The notes beneath the pieces were generated by a model. That model saw nothing but the letters and a program-made list of their open reading frames with translations. It ran no database searches and was not told the origin of the DNA. The translations under genes and the position numbers were made by a program. A stretch of 64,000 nucleotides of DNA, taken from positions 124,001-188,000 of the forward strand of contig NZ_BAMW01000057.1 of the NCBI RefSeq assembly GCF_000963945.1. The letters run 5' to 3'. This document shows, piece by piece, positions 56,941 through 64,000 of the stretch (its first letter is position 1; each line of letters starts with the position of its first letter). Source of the stretch: Acetobacter indonesiensis. GTDB taxonomy: Bacteria > Pseudomonadota > Alphaproteobacteria > Acetobacterales > Acetobacteraceae.

Positions 56941-56971
56941 GCCGGGGCATTTCTGCTCCCGGCATTTTTTT
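56941..56971 (+). terminator. Intrinsic terminator after EamA gene
   Basis: GCCGGG at 56941-56946 pairs with CCCGGC at 56958-56963 around GCATTTCTGCT, followed by a T run. It separates the EamA gene from the convergent pgk. Confidence 0.88.
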
Positions 56972-57007
56972 GTTGTTCCATTAAGGAAAACGTAAGCCCT
57001 GAACGGA

Positions 57008-58231
57008 TCAGATGGGAATAGTCCGTTCAAGCGTTGTGCTGATTGCTGTCAGGCCGGGTAGAACCTTCCCTTCCAGCCATTCCAGAAAAGCCCCGCCAGC
57101 GGTGGAGACATATGTCATATCTTCCAGCACACCCGCGTGACGCAGGGCGGATACTGTGTCCCCCCCACCTGCAATGGTTTTCAGCTTGCCTTCTTTGGTC
57201 AGACGTGCGGCTTCCTGTGCAACGGTGTTTGTACCGTTATCAAATGGCGGAAGTTCAAACACGCCCAGCGGGCCATTCCAGACAAGGGTTTTCAGGTCAG
57301 CCAGTTTCTGGTTCAGCAGCTTGACTGTTTCCGGCCCAACATCCAGCGCCATCCATCCGTCTGGAATATCGGTAACCGGAGCAACCGCAGTGGGTGCCCC
57401 CGCCATGAAGTCTTCTGCCAGCACAACATCAACCGGCAGAATCAGTTCACAGTTCTTGGCCTTAGCCTGCGCCATGATCTGGCGGGCCGTATCAAGCATG
57501 TCTTCTTCTTTCAAAGACTTGCCGACTTTATATCCCTTGGCTGCCAGGAACGTATTGGCCATGGCACCGCCAACAGCCAGAACATCCACTTTTTCCAGCA
57601 TGTTTTCCAGCAGTTCCAGTTTGGTGGAGACCTTGGCCCCTCCAACAATGGCACCTACCGGGCGTTCAGGGTTTTCAAGGGCTGCATCCAGTGCTGCCAG
57701 TTCGGCTTCCATCAGGCGGCCAGCATAAGCGGGCAGATGGTCCGCCACGCCAGCGGTTGAAGCATGGGCACGATGCGCGGCTGAAAACGCATCATTCACA
57801 TACACATCACCCAGCTTTGCCAGTGCGGCTGAAAGATCAGGCGCGTTGGTTTCTTCACCGGGCTGGAAGCGCGTGTTTTCAAGCAGCAGCACTTCACCAT
57901 CCTGCAAGGATGCAGCAGCGGCTTCTGCATCGGGGCCAATGCAGTCATGGGCAAAGCTGACAGGCTTGCCCAGTGCAGTGGCCAGAGCCGTTGCAATCGG
58001 CTGAAGCGACATGCCCGGCACCACTTTGCCTTTGGGGCGGTCAAAATGGCTGAGAACAATAACCCGGCCACCTTTGTCTGCCAGTTCCCGAATGGTGGGA
58101 ACCACCCGTTCAATACGGGTCAGATCTGAAATGGCCCCATCTTTTGTCGGAACATTCAGGTCAACGCGCAGCAGGATACGCTTGCCGCGTGGGTCAAGCT
58201 TATCAAGCGTGTTGAAAGGAAGTGCGGCCAT
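57008..58231 (-). CDS. pgk: Phosphoglycerate kinase
   Basis: A 407-residue Pgk (ADP-forming step of lower glycolysis). [27 protein letters not shown] and [15 protein letters not shown] are substrate-binding segments; the C-terminal [13 protein letters not shown] is the nucleotide loop. Its ATG overlaps the gap stop by one base in TAATG. It is last in the transketolase-like/gap/pgk group. Confidence 0.96.
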   Translation of the reverse strand: MAALPFNTLDKLDPRGKRILLRVDLNVPTKDGAISDLTRIERVVPTIRELADKGGRVIVLSHFDRPKGKVVPGMSLQPIATALATALGKPVSFAHDCIGPDAEAAAASLQDGEVLLLENTRFQPGEETNAPDLSAALAKLGDVYVNDAFSAAHRAHASTAGVADHLPAYAGRLMEAELAALDAALENPERPVGAIVGGAKVSTKLELLENMLEKVDVLAVGGAMANTFLAAKGYKVGKSLKEEDMLDTARQIMAQAKAKNCELILPVDVVLAEDFMAGAPTAVAPVTDIPDGWMALDVGPETVKLLNQKLADLKTLVWNGPLGVFELPPFDNGTNTVAQEAARLTKEGKLKTIAGGGDTVSALRHAGVLEDMTYVSTAGGAFLEWLEGKVLPGLTAISTTLERTIPI

Positions 58232-59253
58232 TAGAGTGATCCGAACAGAGCGGCTGTATCAGCCATACGGTTGGAGAAGCCCCATTCGTTATCGTACCAA
58301 GAGCAGATACGCACCAGCTTGCCACCATCAACCAGCGAGGTCTGGGTTGCATCAAAGCTGGAAGACGCCAGCGCATGGTTGAAATCGGAACTGACCAGCG
58401 GCGCGGTGGAATAAGCCAGAATGCCTTTCAGCGGGCCGGATTCAGAGGCAGCCTTAATGGCGTTGTTTACTTCTTCAACAGAGCCCGGAATCTTTTTCGG
58501 CACGAAGTCGAGAGAAACCAGAGACACGTTGGCAGTCGGCACACGAATGGCGGTGCCATCCAGCTTGCCTTTCAGGTGGGGCAAAACCAGACCAACAGCG
58601 CGGGCCGCACCGGTTGATGTCGGGATCATGTTCAGGCCAGCGGCACGGGCGCGGCGCAGGTCTTTGTGCAGGGTGTCAACCGTGCGCTGGTCACCGGTGT
58701 AGGAATGGATGGTCACCATGTAGCCGCGTTCAATGCCGAACGTATCTTCCAGCACCTTGGCAACCGGGGCCAGACAGTTGGTGGTGCAGGATGCGTTTGA
58801 AATAACCGTCATGTCCGGTGTCAGAACGTCTTGGTTCACACCGTAAACAATGGTGGCATCGACATCCGTTCCGGGGGCGGAAATCAGCACTTTGCGGGCA
58901 CCAGCCTTCAGAAGCTGGCCTGCTTTTTCCTTGGATGTGAACAGGCCCGTGCATTCCATGGCTACGTCAACGCCTTCAAACGGCACTTTTGACGGGTCAC
59001 GTTCAGCAGAAACCGTAATCGGGTCCCAGGTGCGGCCATGTGCCGTGATGATCAGCTTGTTGCCGTCAACGCGCACGTCAGCCGGTAGGCGACCATGCAC
59101 ACTGTCATAGCTAAGCAGGTGGGCGTTGTCTTCAACGCTGCCAAGATCGTTGATTGCCACAGGAACAACGTCGGTCCGTCCGCTTTCAATCAGCCCGCGC
59201 AGGACAAGTCGGCCAATGCGACCGAAGCCGTTGATAGCGATTTTGACTGCCAT
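58231..59253 (-). CDS. gap: Glyceraldehyde-3-phosphate dehydrogenase
   Basis: A 340-residue [23 protein letters not shown] is the NAD-binding start; the catalytic Cys is in [12 protein letters not shown], with the His of TIHSYTGDQ and the substrate phosphate site STGAARAVG. It lies 26 bp after the transketolase-like gene and overlaps pgk by one base. Confidence 0.97.
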   Translation of the reverse strand: MAVKIAINGFGRIGRLVLRGLIESGRTDVVPVAINDLGSVEDNAHLLSYDSVHGRLPADVRVDGNKLIITAHGRTWDPITVSAERDPSKVPFEGVDVAMECTGLFTSKEKAGQLLKAGARKVLISAPGTDVDATIVYGVNQDVLTPDMTVISNASCTTNCLAPVAKVLEDTFGIERGYMVTIHSYTGDQRTVDTLHKDLRRARAAGLNMIPTSTGAARAVGLVLPHLKGKLDGTAIRVPTANVSLVSLDFVPKKIPGSVEEVNNAIKAASESGPLKGILAYSTAPLVSSDFNHALASSSFDATQTSLVDGGKLVRICSWYDNEWGFSNRMADTAALFGSL

Positions 59254-59279
59254 TTTTCTCTTCTCCGTATTTTTTATCT

Positions 59280-61250
59280 TTATGGTCTTGTCAGTAACGG
59301 TCCCCGAACGCGTGTCCGGGGCTGGTCCGGCGCGTACAGGGAAGGCCCCCGTGCAGCGCCTGAGGCAAAAAGGTGATGCTCCACCTTTTCACAGATCGCT
59401 TCAGCAGTAATGCCGAAACGTTCATACAGGGCGTTGGCCGGGGCAGAAGTGCCAAAATCATCCATGCCAACAAATAATCCATCTGGGCCAAGCCAGCGTT
59501 CCCACCCAAAGCCCGAGGCGGCTTCTATACCAACCCGTAGGCCCGCGTTGCCCAGCACGGTGCGACGGTAACTGGCAGGCTGCCCTGCAAACAGTTCCCA
59601 ACACGGAATGGACACAACAGCGGCATTAATATTGCGTTGCGCCAGATGGTGCGATGCTTCCAGCGCAATAGCAACCTCCGGCCCGGACGCAATCAGCGTG
59701 ACCTGACGTTTTTCTGGCTGCTTCAACACGTAACCGCCCCGTACGGCGCTGCCATAGGCAGGCGCAGGCAGGCGTTGGGGCGTGTTTTGACGTGGGCAAA
59801 GCACCAGCACTGCGGGGCCGTTCTGCCACTGAAGGGCGGCTTCCCAGCATTTGAAGGTTTCTTCCGCGCTGCCGGGGCGGAAAACAGCCAGATTGGGTGT
59901 GGCACGCAGACTGGCCAGTTGTTCAACGGGTTGCCAGGCTCCGCCGCTGTCGCCCAGTGCCAGCCCATCATCCGTAAGAAGGTAGAGCACTTTCTGACGC
60001 ATGAAGGCTGCCATCCGCATGGCAGACCGCATACGGTCAACCGTCATCATGCTGGCGGCGCAACAGGGAAGCAGGCCGCCATGCAGGGCAAGACCGTTGA
60101 GCATACCAGCCATGCCATGTTCCTGAATGCTGCACTCCTGCCCGCCCGGCACGGTGGGGGGCGCACGCCAGCCCGCCTGCTCCCTGACGGTGGGCGGCAC
60201 GCTGTAGGCGGAGGAGGCTGTCAGGCACACAAGCTCAGGCCGGGTATCAGACAGAGCATGAAGTGCGGCCAGCCCGGATTCCTGCGTGGATGTATCCAGC
60301 GCCGTGCGCATGCGCCATTGCCATGCTCGCTGCCAGTCTTCATGGAACAGGGTTGGCTGCCGTGCGGTATGTTCACGCTCAAACTCGGCCCGCTGGCGGT
60401 GTCGTGCAAAGCGCCGCAACCAGGAGCGACGGGTCGAAGCACCCCGGCGTGCCGTGGGGCTCCACTGCCCCGTCAGTTCTTCTTCAGGCGTTGTTTTCTG
60501 GTCAGCCGGAATGGTGGCTGTGGCCGAAGGCAGGCAGGCAATCAGGGTTGGCTTTCTGGCACGCAATGTTGCGGCCAGTGCGGTTGTGATGGCGGGCAGG
60601 TTTGTTGCATCCACTTTACGCACGGTCCAGCCTGACCCACTGAATCGGGTAAGCGAATCGGTAAAATCAGCCAGATCAGCCGTGGCGGATGGAGCGACCA
60701 GAACTGCCAGACGGTCGAGTCCGAAGCGCCCGGCAAGCTGGGCTGCTTCCATGGCCACGCCCGTTACCAGATCGGAATCCTGCGCCAGCACCCATGTGCG
60801 GTGATTAACCAGAGACCGCCCGAACCGTCGCGAAAGCGTTTGTTCTGCCAGCGCCATCCCAGCGGCTGCGGCAACACCCTGCCCCGCAGGGCCGGGGGCG
60901 ACTTCAAGAGCAGGGTGACGCCCATATTCCAGCGGCAGAGCCATCTGCTCCTTGCCGCCTGTCAGTCGTAGCATGGCGCGTAACAGCGGCAGCATGGTTG
61001 TGGACGGGACGACAAAACGGTCACGGTCAGGCCAGTCGGGGGCAGCAGGGTCAAACCGGAGGACGCGGCACCATAAGGCGGTGACGGGCAGGCACATCAG
61101 GTCAAGAACAGTGCGGGTATCAGGCAGCAGCGTTTCAGCGCGCAGCAACAGGCGCGCGGCATGGCCCATCCGCGCAACGCTGATCTGTTGGGCGGAGAGG
61201 CCTCCGTCTTCCTCGGGGAAGTACTGGTCTGTCGAAAGGACTGTTGCCAT
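59280..61250 (-). CDS. Degenerate transketolase-like protein
   Basis: A 656-residue protein that aligns along its full length with transketolase: [65 protein letters not shown] and the C-terminal TK domain. But key positions are changed. SGHPG is lost; NGHGS is reduced to STTM (83-86); the ThDP/Mg motif GDG reads QDS (157-159); DDN reads APS; THD reads TDD (Asp427); PTHQP reads GAWQP (Trp439). The catalytic Glu377 is kept. It sits where functional tkt is usual in alphaproteobacteria and has no frameshift, so it may have a non-catalytic role. Transketolase activity is doubtful. Confidence 0.8.
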   Translation of the reverse strand: MATVLSTDQYFPEEDGGLSAQQISVARMGHAARLLLRAETLLPDTRTVLDLMCLPVTALWCRVLRFDPAAPDWPDRDRFVVPSTTMLPLLRAMLRLTGGKEQMALPLEYGRHPALEVAPGPAGQGVAAAAGMALAEQTLSRRFGRSLVNHRTWVLAQDSDLVTGVAMEAAQLAGRFGLDRLAVLVAPSATADLADFTDSLTRFSGSGWTVRKVDATNLPAITTALAATLRARKPTLIACLPSATATIPADQKTTPEEELTGQWSPTARRGASTRRSWLRRFARHRQRAEFEREHTARQPTLFHEDWQRAWQWRMRTALDTSTQESGLAALHALSDTRPELVCLTASSAYSVPPTVREQAGWRAPPTVPGGQECSIQEHGMAGMLNGLALHGGLLPCCAASMMTVDRMRSAMRMAAFMRQKVLYLLTDDGLALGDSGGAWQPVEQLASLRATPNLAVFRPGSAEETFKCWEAALQWQNGPAVLVLCPRQNTPQRLPAPAYGSAVRGGYVLKQPEKRQVTLIASGPEVAIALEASHHLAQRNINAAVVSIPCWELFAGQPASYRRTVLGNAGLRVGIEAASGFGWERWLGPDGLFVGMDDFGTSAPANALYERFGITAEAICEKVEHHLFASGAARGPSLYAPDQPRTRVRGPLLTRP

Positions 61251-61527
61251 TCGCCTGCCTCAGGTGACGGGCCTGTCATGACGACAAGTCTTCTCATCAC
61301 TGCGTCTTGGTCAATAAAGGCGCTGGCACGTTTGGGCAAGGGCTCATCCGTGCGGCCTTTTCAGTTATCATAAAACAGATAAAAAACGGCCAGAAAACGG
61401 CGCCTGTGGTGCTTTTATTCGGGGCGTGTGTGGCCTACGCCTTGCGTCCGTAGCCAAGGAGCGCGAAAGAGAATGAGCGCTTTCATGTTGTCCATGTCGT
61501 ATTGTCCTTATCGGAGCTTTGCCAGCC

Positions 61528-62004
61528 ATGCCCTCTGTTACCCGTTTTGCAGAAAGGCGGCCCGCGTTGCAGGTTATGCTGCTGGCTGGTGTTGTGCTGT
61601 GCCTGAGCGGGTGCAAGCTGGTTGATCAGAAGACGTTTAACCCGCAGGCAGGAAAGCCGCCCAAGCCCTATATTCCGCCGCCTCCGCCCGGACCACCGCC
61701 CGTACCGCCATTGGTTGAACTGGTTTCGGGTACGCCACCAGCCGAATGGTCTGCCCCGGTTGAGCAGATGGTCCGCAAGGCTTTGGTGCGGAAGCCCAAC
61801 ATTCTGTTTGTGGTGAAATGTCTGGTACCACCGTCTGGTAATTCCGACCTTGACCAGTTGACGTTGGTGCAGTTGGTGCAGGGTGACGGACAGGCCGTAA
61901 CGCAGGCCATTATCAAGGCTGGCGCTGCCCCTGATCAGGTGGAAATAACGGCTATGCCAGATTCGACCGTGACGAAGCCGGTCATCAGGGTGTATGTGCA
62001 GTAA
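61528..62004 (+). CDS. Small putative lipoprotein with proline-rich linker
   Basis: A 158-residue product with a signal peptide ending in the lipobox LSGC (Cys near residue 31), then a Pro-rich linker (PPPPPGPPPVPP) and a compact C-terminal domain of about 90 residues with alternating hydrophobic positions. It is probably anchored to a membrane with the linker spanning part of the periplasm. I recognise no family. The ATG at 61528 is preferred to an in-frame TTG at 61519. It is divergent from the transketolase-like gene; the 277 bp between hold nothing recognised. Confidence 0.65.
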   Translation: MPSVTRFAERRPALQVMLLAGVVLCLSGCKLVDQKTFNPQAGKPPKPYIPPPPPGPPPVPPLVELVSGTPPAEWSAPVEQMVRKALVRKPNILFVVKCLVPPSGNSDLDQLTLVQLVQGDGQAVTQAIIKAGAAPDQVEITAMPDSTVTKPVIRVYVQ

Positions 62005-62110
62005 CGCTCACACTATATGTGAAGTTGTTCTGTAAAAGACACCGGCCAGACGGCCGACGGGCCATGCGCCGTGCCCCGACCGTTTCTGACGACGCGAGGA
62101 GAGTAGTAGC

Positions 62111-63385
62111 GTGGGATCGATCACAAACGCCCGGCATCCGTTTTATGAACATTGCCATACGGCGTTGAACGACATCAGGCAGCAGGGGCGGTACCGTACG
62201 TTCACGCCACTGGCGCGGCTGGCTGACCGTTTCCCTTTGTATGAAGAAGAAATTGCAGCCCTGCCTGAAGGCCGTGAAGTCGTGGTGTGGTCCACCAACG
62301 ATTATCTGGGTATGGGCGTTGTGCCAGAAGTGCAGGAAGCCGCCATTGCCGCTATTCGCGAGCATGGTGCGGGTTCAGGCGGGACGCGCAATATTGCGGG
62401 CACCAGCCCCCTGCATACGCAGCTTGAAGCTGAACTGGCAGCCTTGCATGGCAAGGAAGCTGGCCTGCTTTTTGTTTCTGGCTATGTTTCCAATCAGGCC
62501 AGCCTGCAAACAATTCTGACCTCCATGCCCGGTTGGATCTGCTTTTCAGACCGCATGAACCATGCGTCCATGATTGCAGGTATCAAAGGGGCACGTGGTT
62601 CCCAGACGGTTATTTTCGAACATAATGATCTGACTGATCTCGAAGCCAAACTGGCGGCCGCACCGGCAGAAGCACCAAAGTTGATTGCGTTTGAAAGCGT
62701 GTATTCAATGGATGGTGACATGTCGGATATTGGCGCAATCTGTGCGCTGGCCCGTAAATACAATGCCATTACTTATCTGGACGAAGTGCATGCCGTTGGC
62801 CTGTATGGCGAAGAAGGCGGCGGGGTGTCCCAGCGTGATGGCGTAGCCGATCAGGTCGATATTATTGAAGGCACGTTGGCCAAAGGCTTTGGCGTGCACG
62901 GCGGTTACATTACGGCATCAGCCGAAATTGTTGATTTTCTGCGCTCTACCGCATCCGGCTTCATTTTCACCACGGCTCTTCCCCCCGCTGTTGTGGGTGC
63001 GGCTTTGACCAGTGTGAAAAAAGTACGGGCGGAGGGCTGGCGGCGTGAAAAAATGTTTGAGCGCGTGAATACCTTCCGCCACCGGTTGCGGGCTGCGGGT
63101 ATCCCGTTCACCATGACGCCAAGCCATATTGTGCCGGTGCCTGTTGGGGATGCTGAAGTCTGCAAACGCATCAGCCGCCGCTTGCTGACCGAATATGGTC
63201 AGTATGCGACTCCTATCAACTATCCGACGGTGCCGAAGGGCACGGAGCGTCTGCGCCTGACCCCAGGGCCATTCCACACGGATGAGATGATGGATGAAAT
63301 GGTGCATGCCCTGTCTGTTTTGCTGCGTGATGAAGGGGTCATTCCCGCGCACCCGGCAGAACGGCAGACAGAAAAGGCTGCTTGA
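62111..63385 (+). CDS. hemA: 5-aminolevulinate synthase
   Basis: A 424-residue PLP enzyme that makes 5-aminolevulinate from glycine and succinyl-CoA, the alphaproteobacterial route to heme. [30 protein letters not shown] and the cofactor Lys258 in [13 protein letters not shown] are diagnostic. The start is GTG with GAGGAG 9-10 nt upstream. Strong heme demand fits cytochrome-rich acetic acid bacteria. Confidence 0.95.
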   Translation: MGSITNARHPFYEHCHTALNDIRQQGRYRTFTPLARLADRFPLYEEEIAALPEGREVVVWSTNDYLGMGVVPEVQEAAIAAIREHGAGSGGTRNIAGTSPLHTQLEAELAALHGKEAGLLFVSGYVSNQASLQTILTSMPGWICFSDRMNHASMIAGIKGARGSQTVIFEHNDLTDLEAKLAAAPAEAPKLIAFESVYSMDGDMSDIGAICALARKYNAITYLDEVHAVGLYGEEGGGVSQRDGVADQVDIIEGTLAKGFGVHGGYITASAEIVDFLRSTASGFIFTTALPPAVVGAALTSVKKVRAEGWRREKMFERVNTFRHRLRAAGIPFTMTPSHIVPVPVGDAEVCKRISRRLLTEYGQYATPINYPTVPKGTERLRLTPGPFHTDEMMDEMVHALSVLLRDEGVIPAHPAERQTEKAA

Positions 63386-63423
63386 TTAGTCAGATTGTCA
63401 TCAGATAATCGGGTTTAGAAATC

Positions 63424-63467
63424 AGGGCTTCTTTCCGCCTTTCACGGGGTGAAAAGAAGCCCTTTTT
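63424..63467. terminator. Bidirectional terminator after hemA
   Basis: AGGGCTTCTTT at 63424-63434 pairs exactly with AAAGAAGCCCT at 63453-63463, with an inner TCAC/GTGA pairing, then a T run. It lies between hemA and the convergent DsbA-like gene. Confidence 0.9.
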
Positions 63468-63482
63468 GTAACGGCTTTTCTA

Positions 63483-64000
63483 TCAACCTGCTTTGCGCAG
63501 GCGGGCAAGGGCCGCTTTCAGTTCATCATAGGAGACGGCACCGGGAATAATTTCCTTGTCGCCAATAATGAAGGTCGGTGTGCCTTCAAGATCAATCGAG
63601 CGTGCCAGTTCCAGATTATGGCTGGCAGCAGCCACAACCTTGGGGCTTTTCATGTCTGCCAGCAGGCGGTCAGCATCCAGCCCCACATGCTGTGCAATAC
63701 GGCGAATCCGGTCGGTAGAAGCGCTGGCAGGATCAGCCATCAGGGCTTTCTGGAACGGCAGATACGCATTCTGTAACCCGGCTGCCAGAATGGCCTGCGT
63801 ATCCATCACGCTGTTGGGGCCGAGTACGGGAATAACCTTTTCAACCAGACGCAGGTCCGGTTCGGACGCAACCAGTTTGTCCAGATCGTTCAGAACCTTG
63901 CGGCAGTAAGGGCAGCGGGGGTCGTAAAATTCCACCACTTTCAGTTTGCCGTGCGGGTTGCCCAGCACAACATCTGTGTTGCTTTCGCCAAAATCAGCCT
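63483..64000 (-). CDS. DsbA-family thiol-disulfide oxidoreductase, partial
   Basis: The visible part is a DsbA-like thioredoxin fold: LGNPHGKLKVVEFYDPRCPYCRK with active site CPYC, a helical insertion, and EGTPTFIIGDKEI with the cis-Pro loop. The frame stays open past 63968 (upstream residues read ADFGESNTDVV, as in homologues), so the N-terminus with any signal peptide lies beyond the right edge. It is close to the Com1/DsbA-like group of periplasmic oxidases. The gene is convergent with hemA. Confidence 0.88.
   Translation of the reverse strand, partial: ADFGESNTDVVLGNPHGKLKVVEFYDPRCPYCRKVLNDLDKLVASEPDLRLVEKVIPVLGPNSVMDTQAILAAGLQNAYLPFQKALMADPASASTDRIRRIAQHVGLDADRLLADMKSPKVVAAASHNLELARSIDLEGTPTFIIGDKEIIPGAVSYDELKAALARLRKAG

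Noticed and set aside
59637-60635. 332-codon frame opposite the transketolase-like gene
   Set aside because: It is antisense to an open frame with clear family similarity; no motif is visible in it.
59280-61250. Transketolase-like gene as a decaying pseudogene
   Set aside because: The frame is complete, ends normally, has a ribosome site and sits tightly upstream of gap, which does not look like decay.

Overview
The window looks like chromosomal DNA of an acetic acid bacterium (Acetobacteraceae, most likely Acetobacter or a close relative). This rests on an alpha-amino-acid ester hydrolase of the Acetobacter/Xanthomonas type, alphaproteobacterial gene groups (CnoX-like thioredoxin / LON-domain / Trm112-like; split pntAA-pntAB-pntB; transketolase-gap-pgk; sdhCDAB), ALA-synthase type HemA and moderate GC content. 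No prophage, transposase, CRISPR array or integrase was seen. All identifications come from reading motifs and remembered family features; no search was run.

Layout. 1-897: a non-coding stretch packed with GTAC sites that runs into maf, possibly an origin-type region. 980-4015: tRNA-Ala(GGC), a Bcr/CflA drug exporter and an exported amidohydrolase. 4077-6416 (minus): CnoX-like thioredoxin, LON-domain protein, Trm112-like protein and a lipoprotein, divergent from uvrA. 9546-11807: exported creatininase-like protein and exported beta-propeller protein. 11924-15175: aldehyde dehydrogenase, LysR regulator and FAH-family protein, a probable small catabolic group. 15424-18716: M61 peptidase and an AT-rich DUF2075 ATPase. 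18727-30192 (minus): a complete assimilatory nitrate operon, narK - porin - nirBD fusion - nitrate reductase/flavoprotein fusion - nasT - nasS, with a leader that contains a hexaloop hairpin of the type bound by ANTAR proteins such as NasT. 30688-33116: nfuA, rutE-like, tsaB, rimI. 33151-37390: exported nuclease, purD (minus), xseA, lipoprotein. 37487-41925: tRNA-Leu(CAA), serC, alpha-amino-acid ester hydrolase, second creatininase-like protein. 42103-47934 (minus): adhP, pntB, pntAB, pntAA and zwf. 48109-52890: asd and sdhCDAB. 53082-56905: GT-C-like membrane protein, acetyltransferase, tyrosine phosphatase, EamA exporter. 57008-61250 (minus): a degenerate transketolase-like gene, gap, pgk. 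61528-64000: lipoprotein, hemA, and a DsbA-like gene cut by the window edge.

How it works together. The nas operon would import nitrate, reduce it to nitrite and ammonia with two fused enzymes, and control itself through NasS-NasT acting on the leader RNA. Zwf and the proton-translocating transhydrogenase supply NADPH; sdhCDAB, gap and pgk are core carbon metabolism; adhP and the aldehyde dehydrogenase fit alcohol and aldehyde oxidation. The signals most worth following are the GTAC cluster at the left edge, the transketolase-like protein that has lost most cofactor and catalytic residues but is intact as a gene, and the NasT-type leader.
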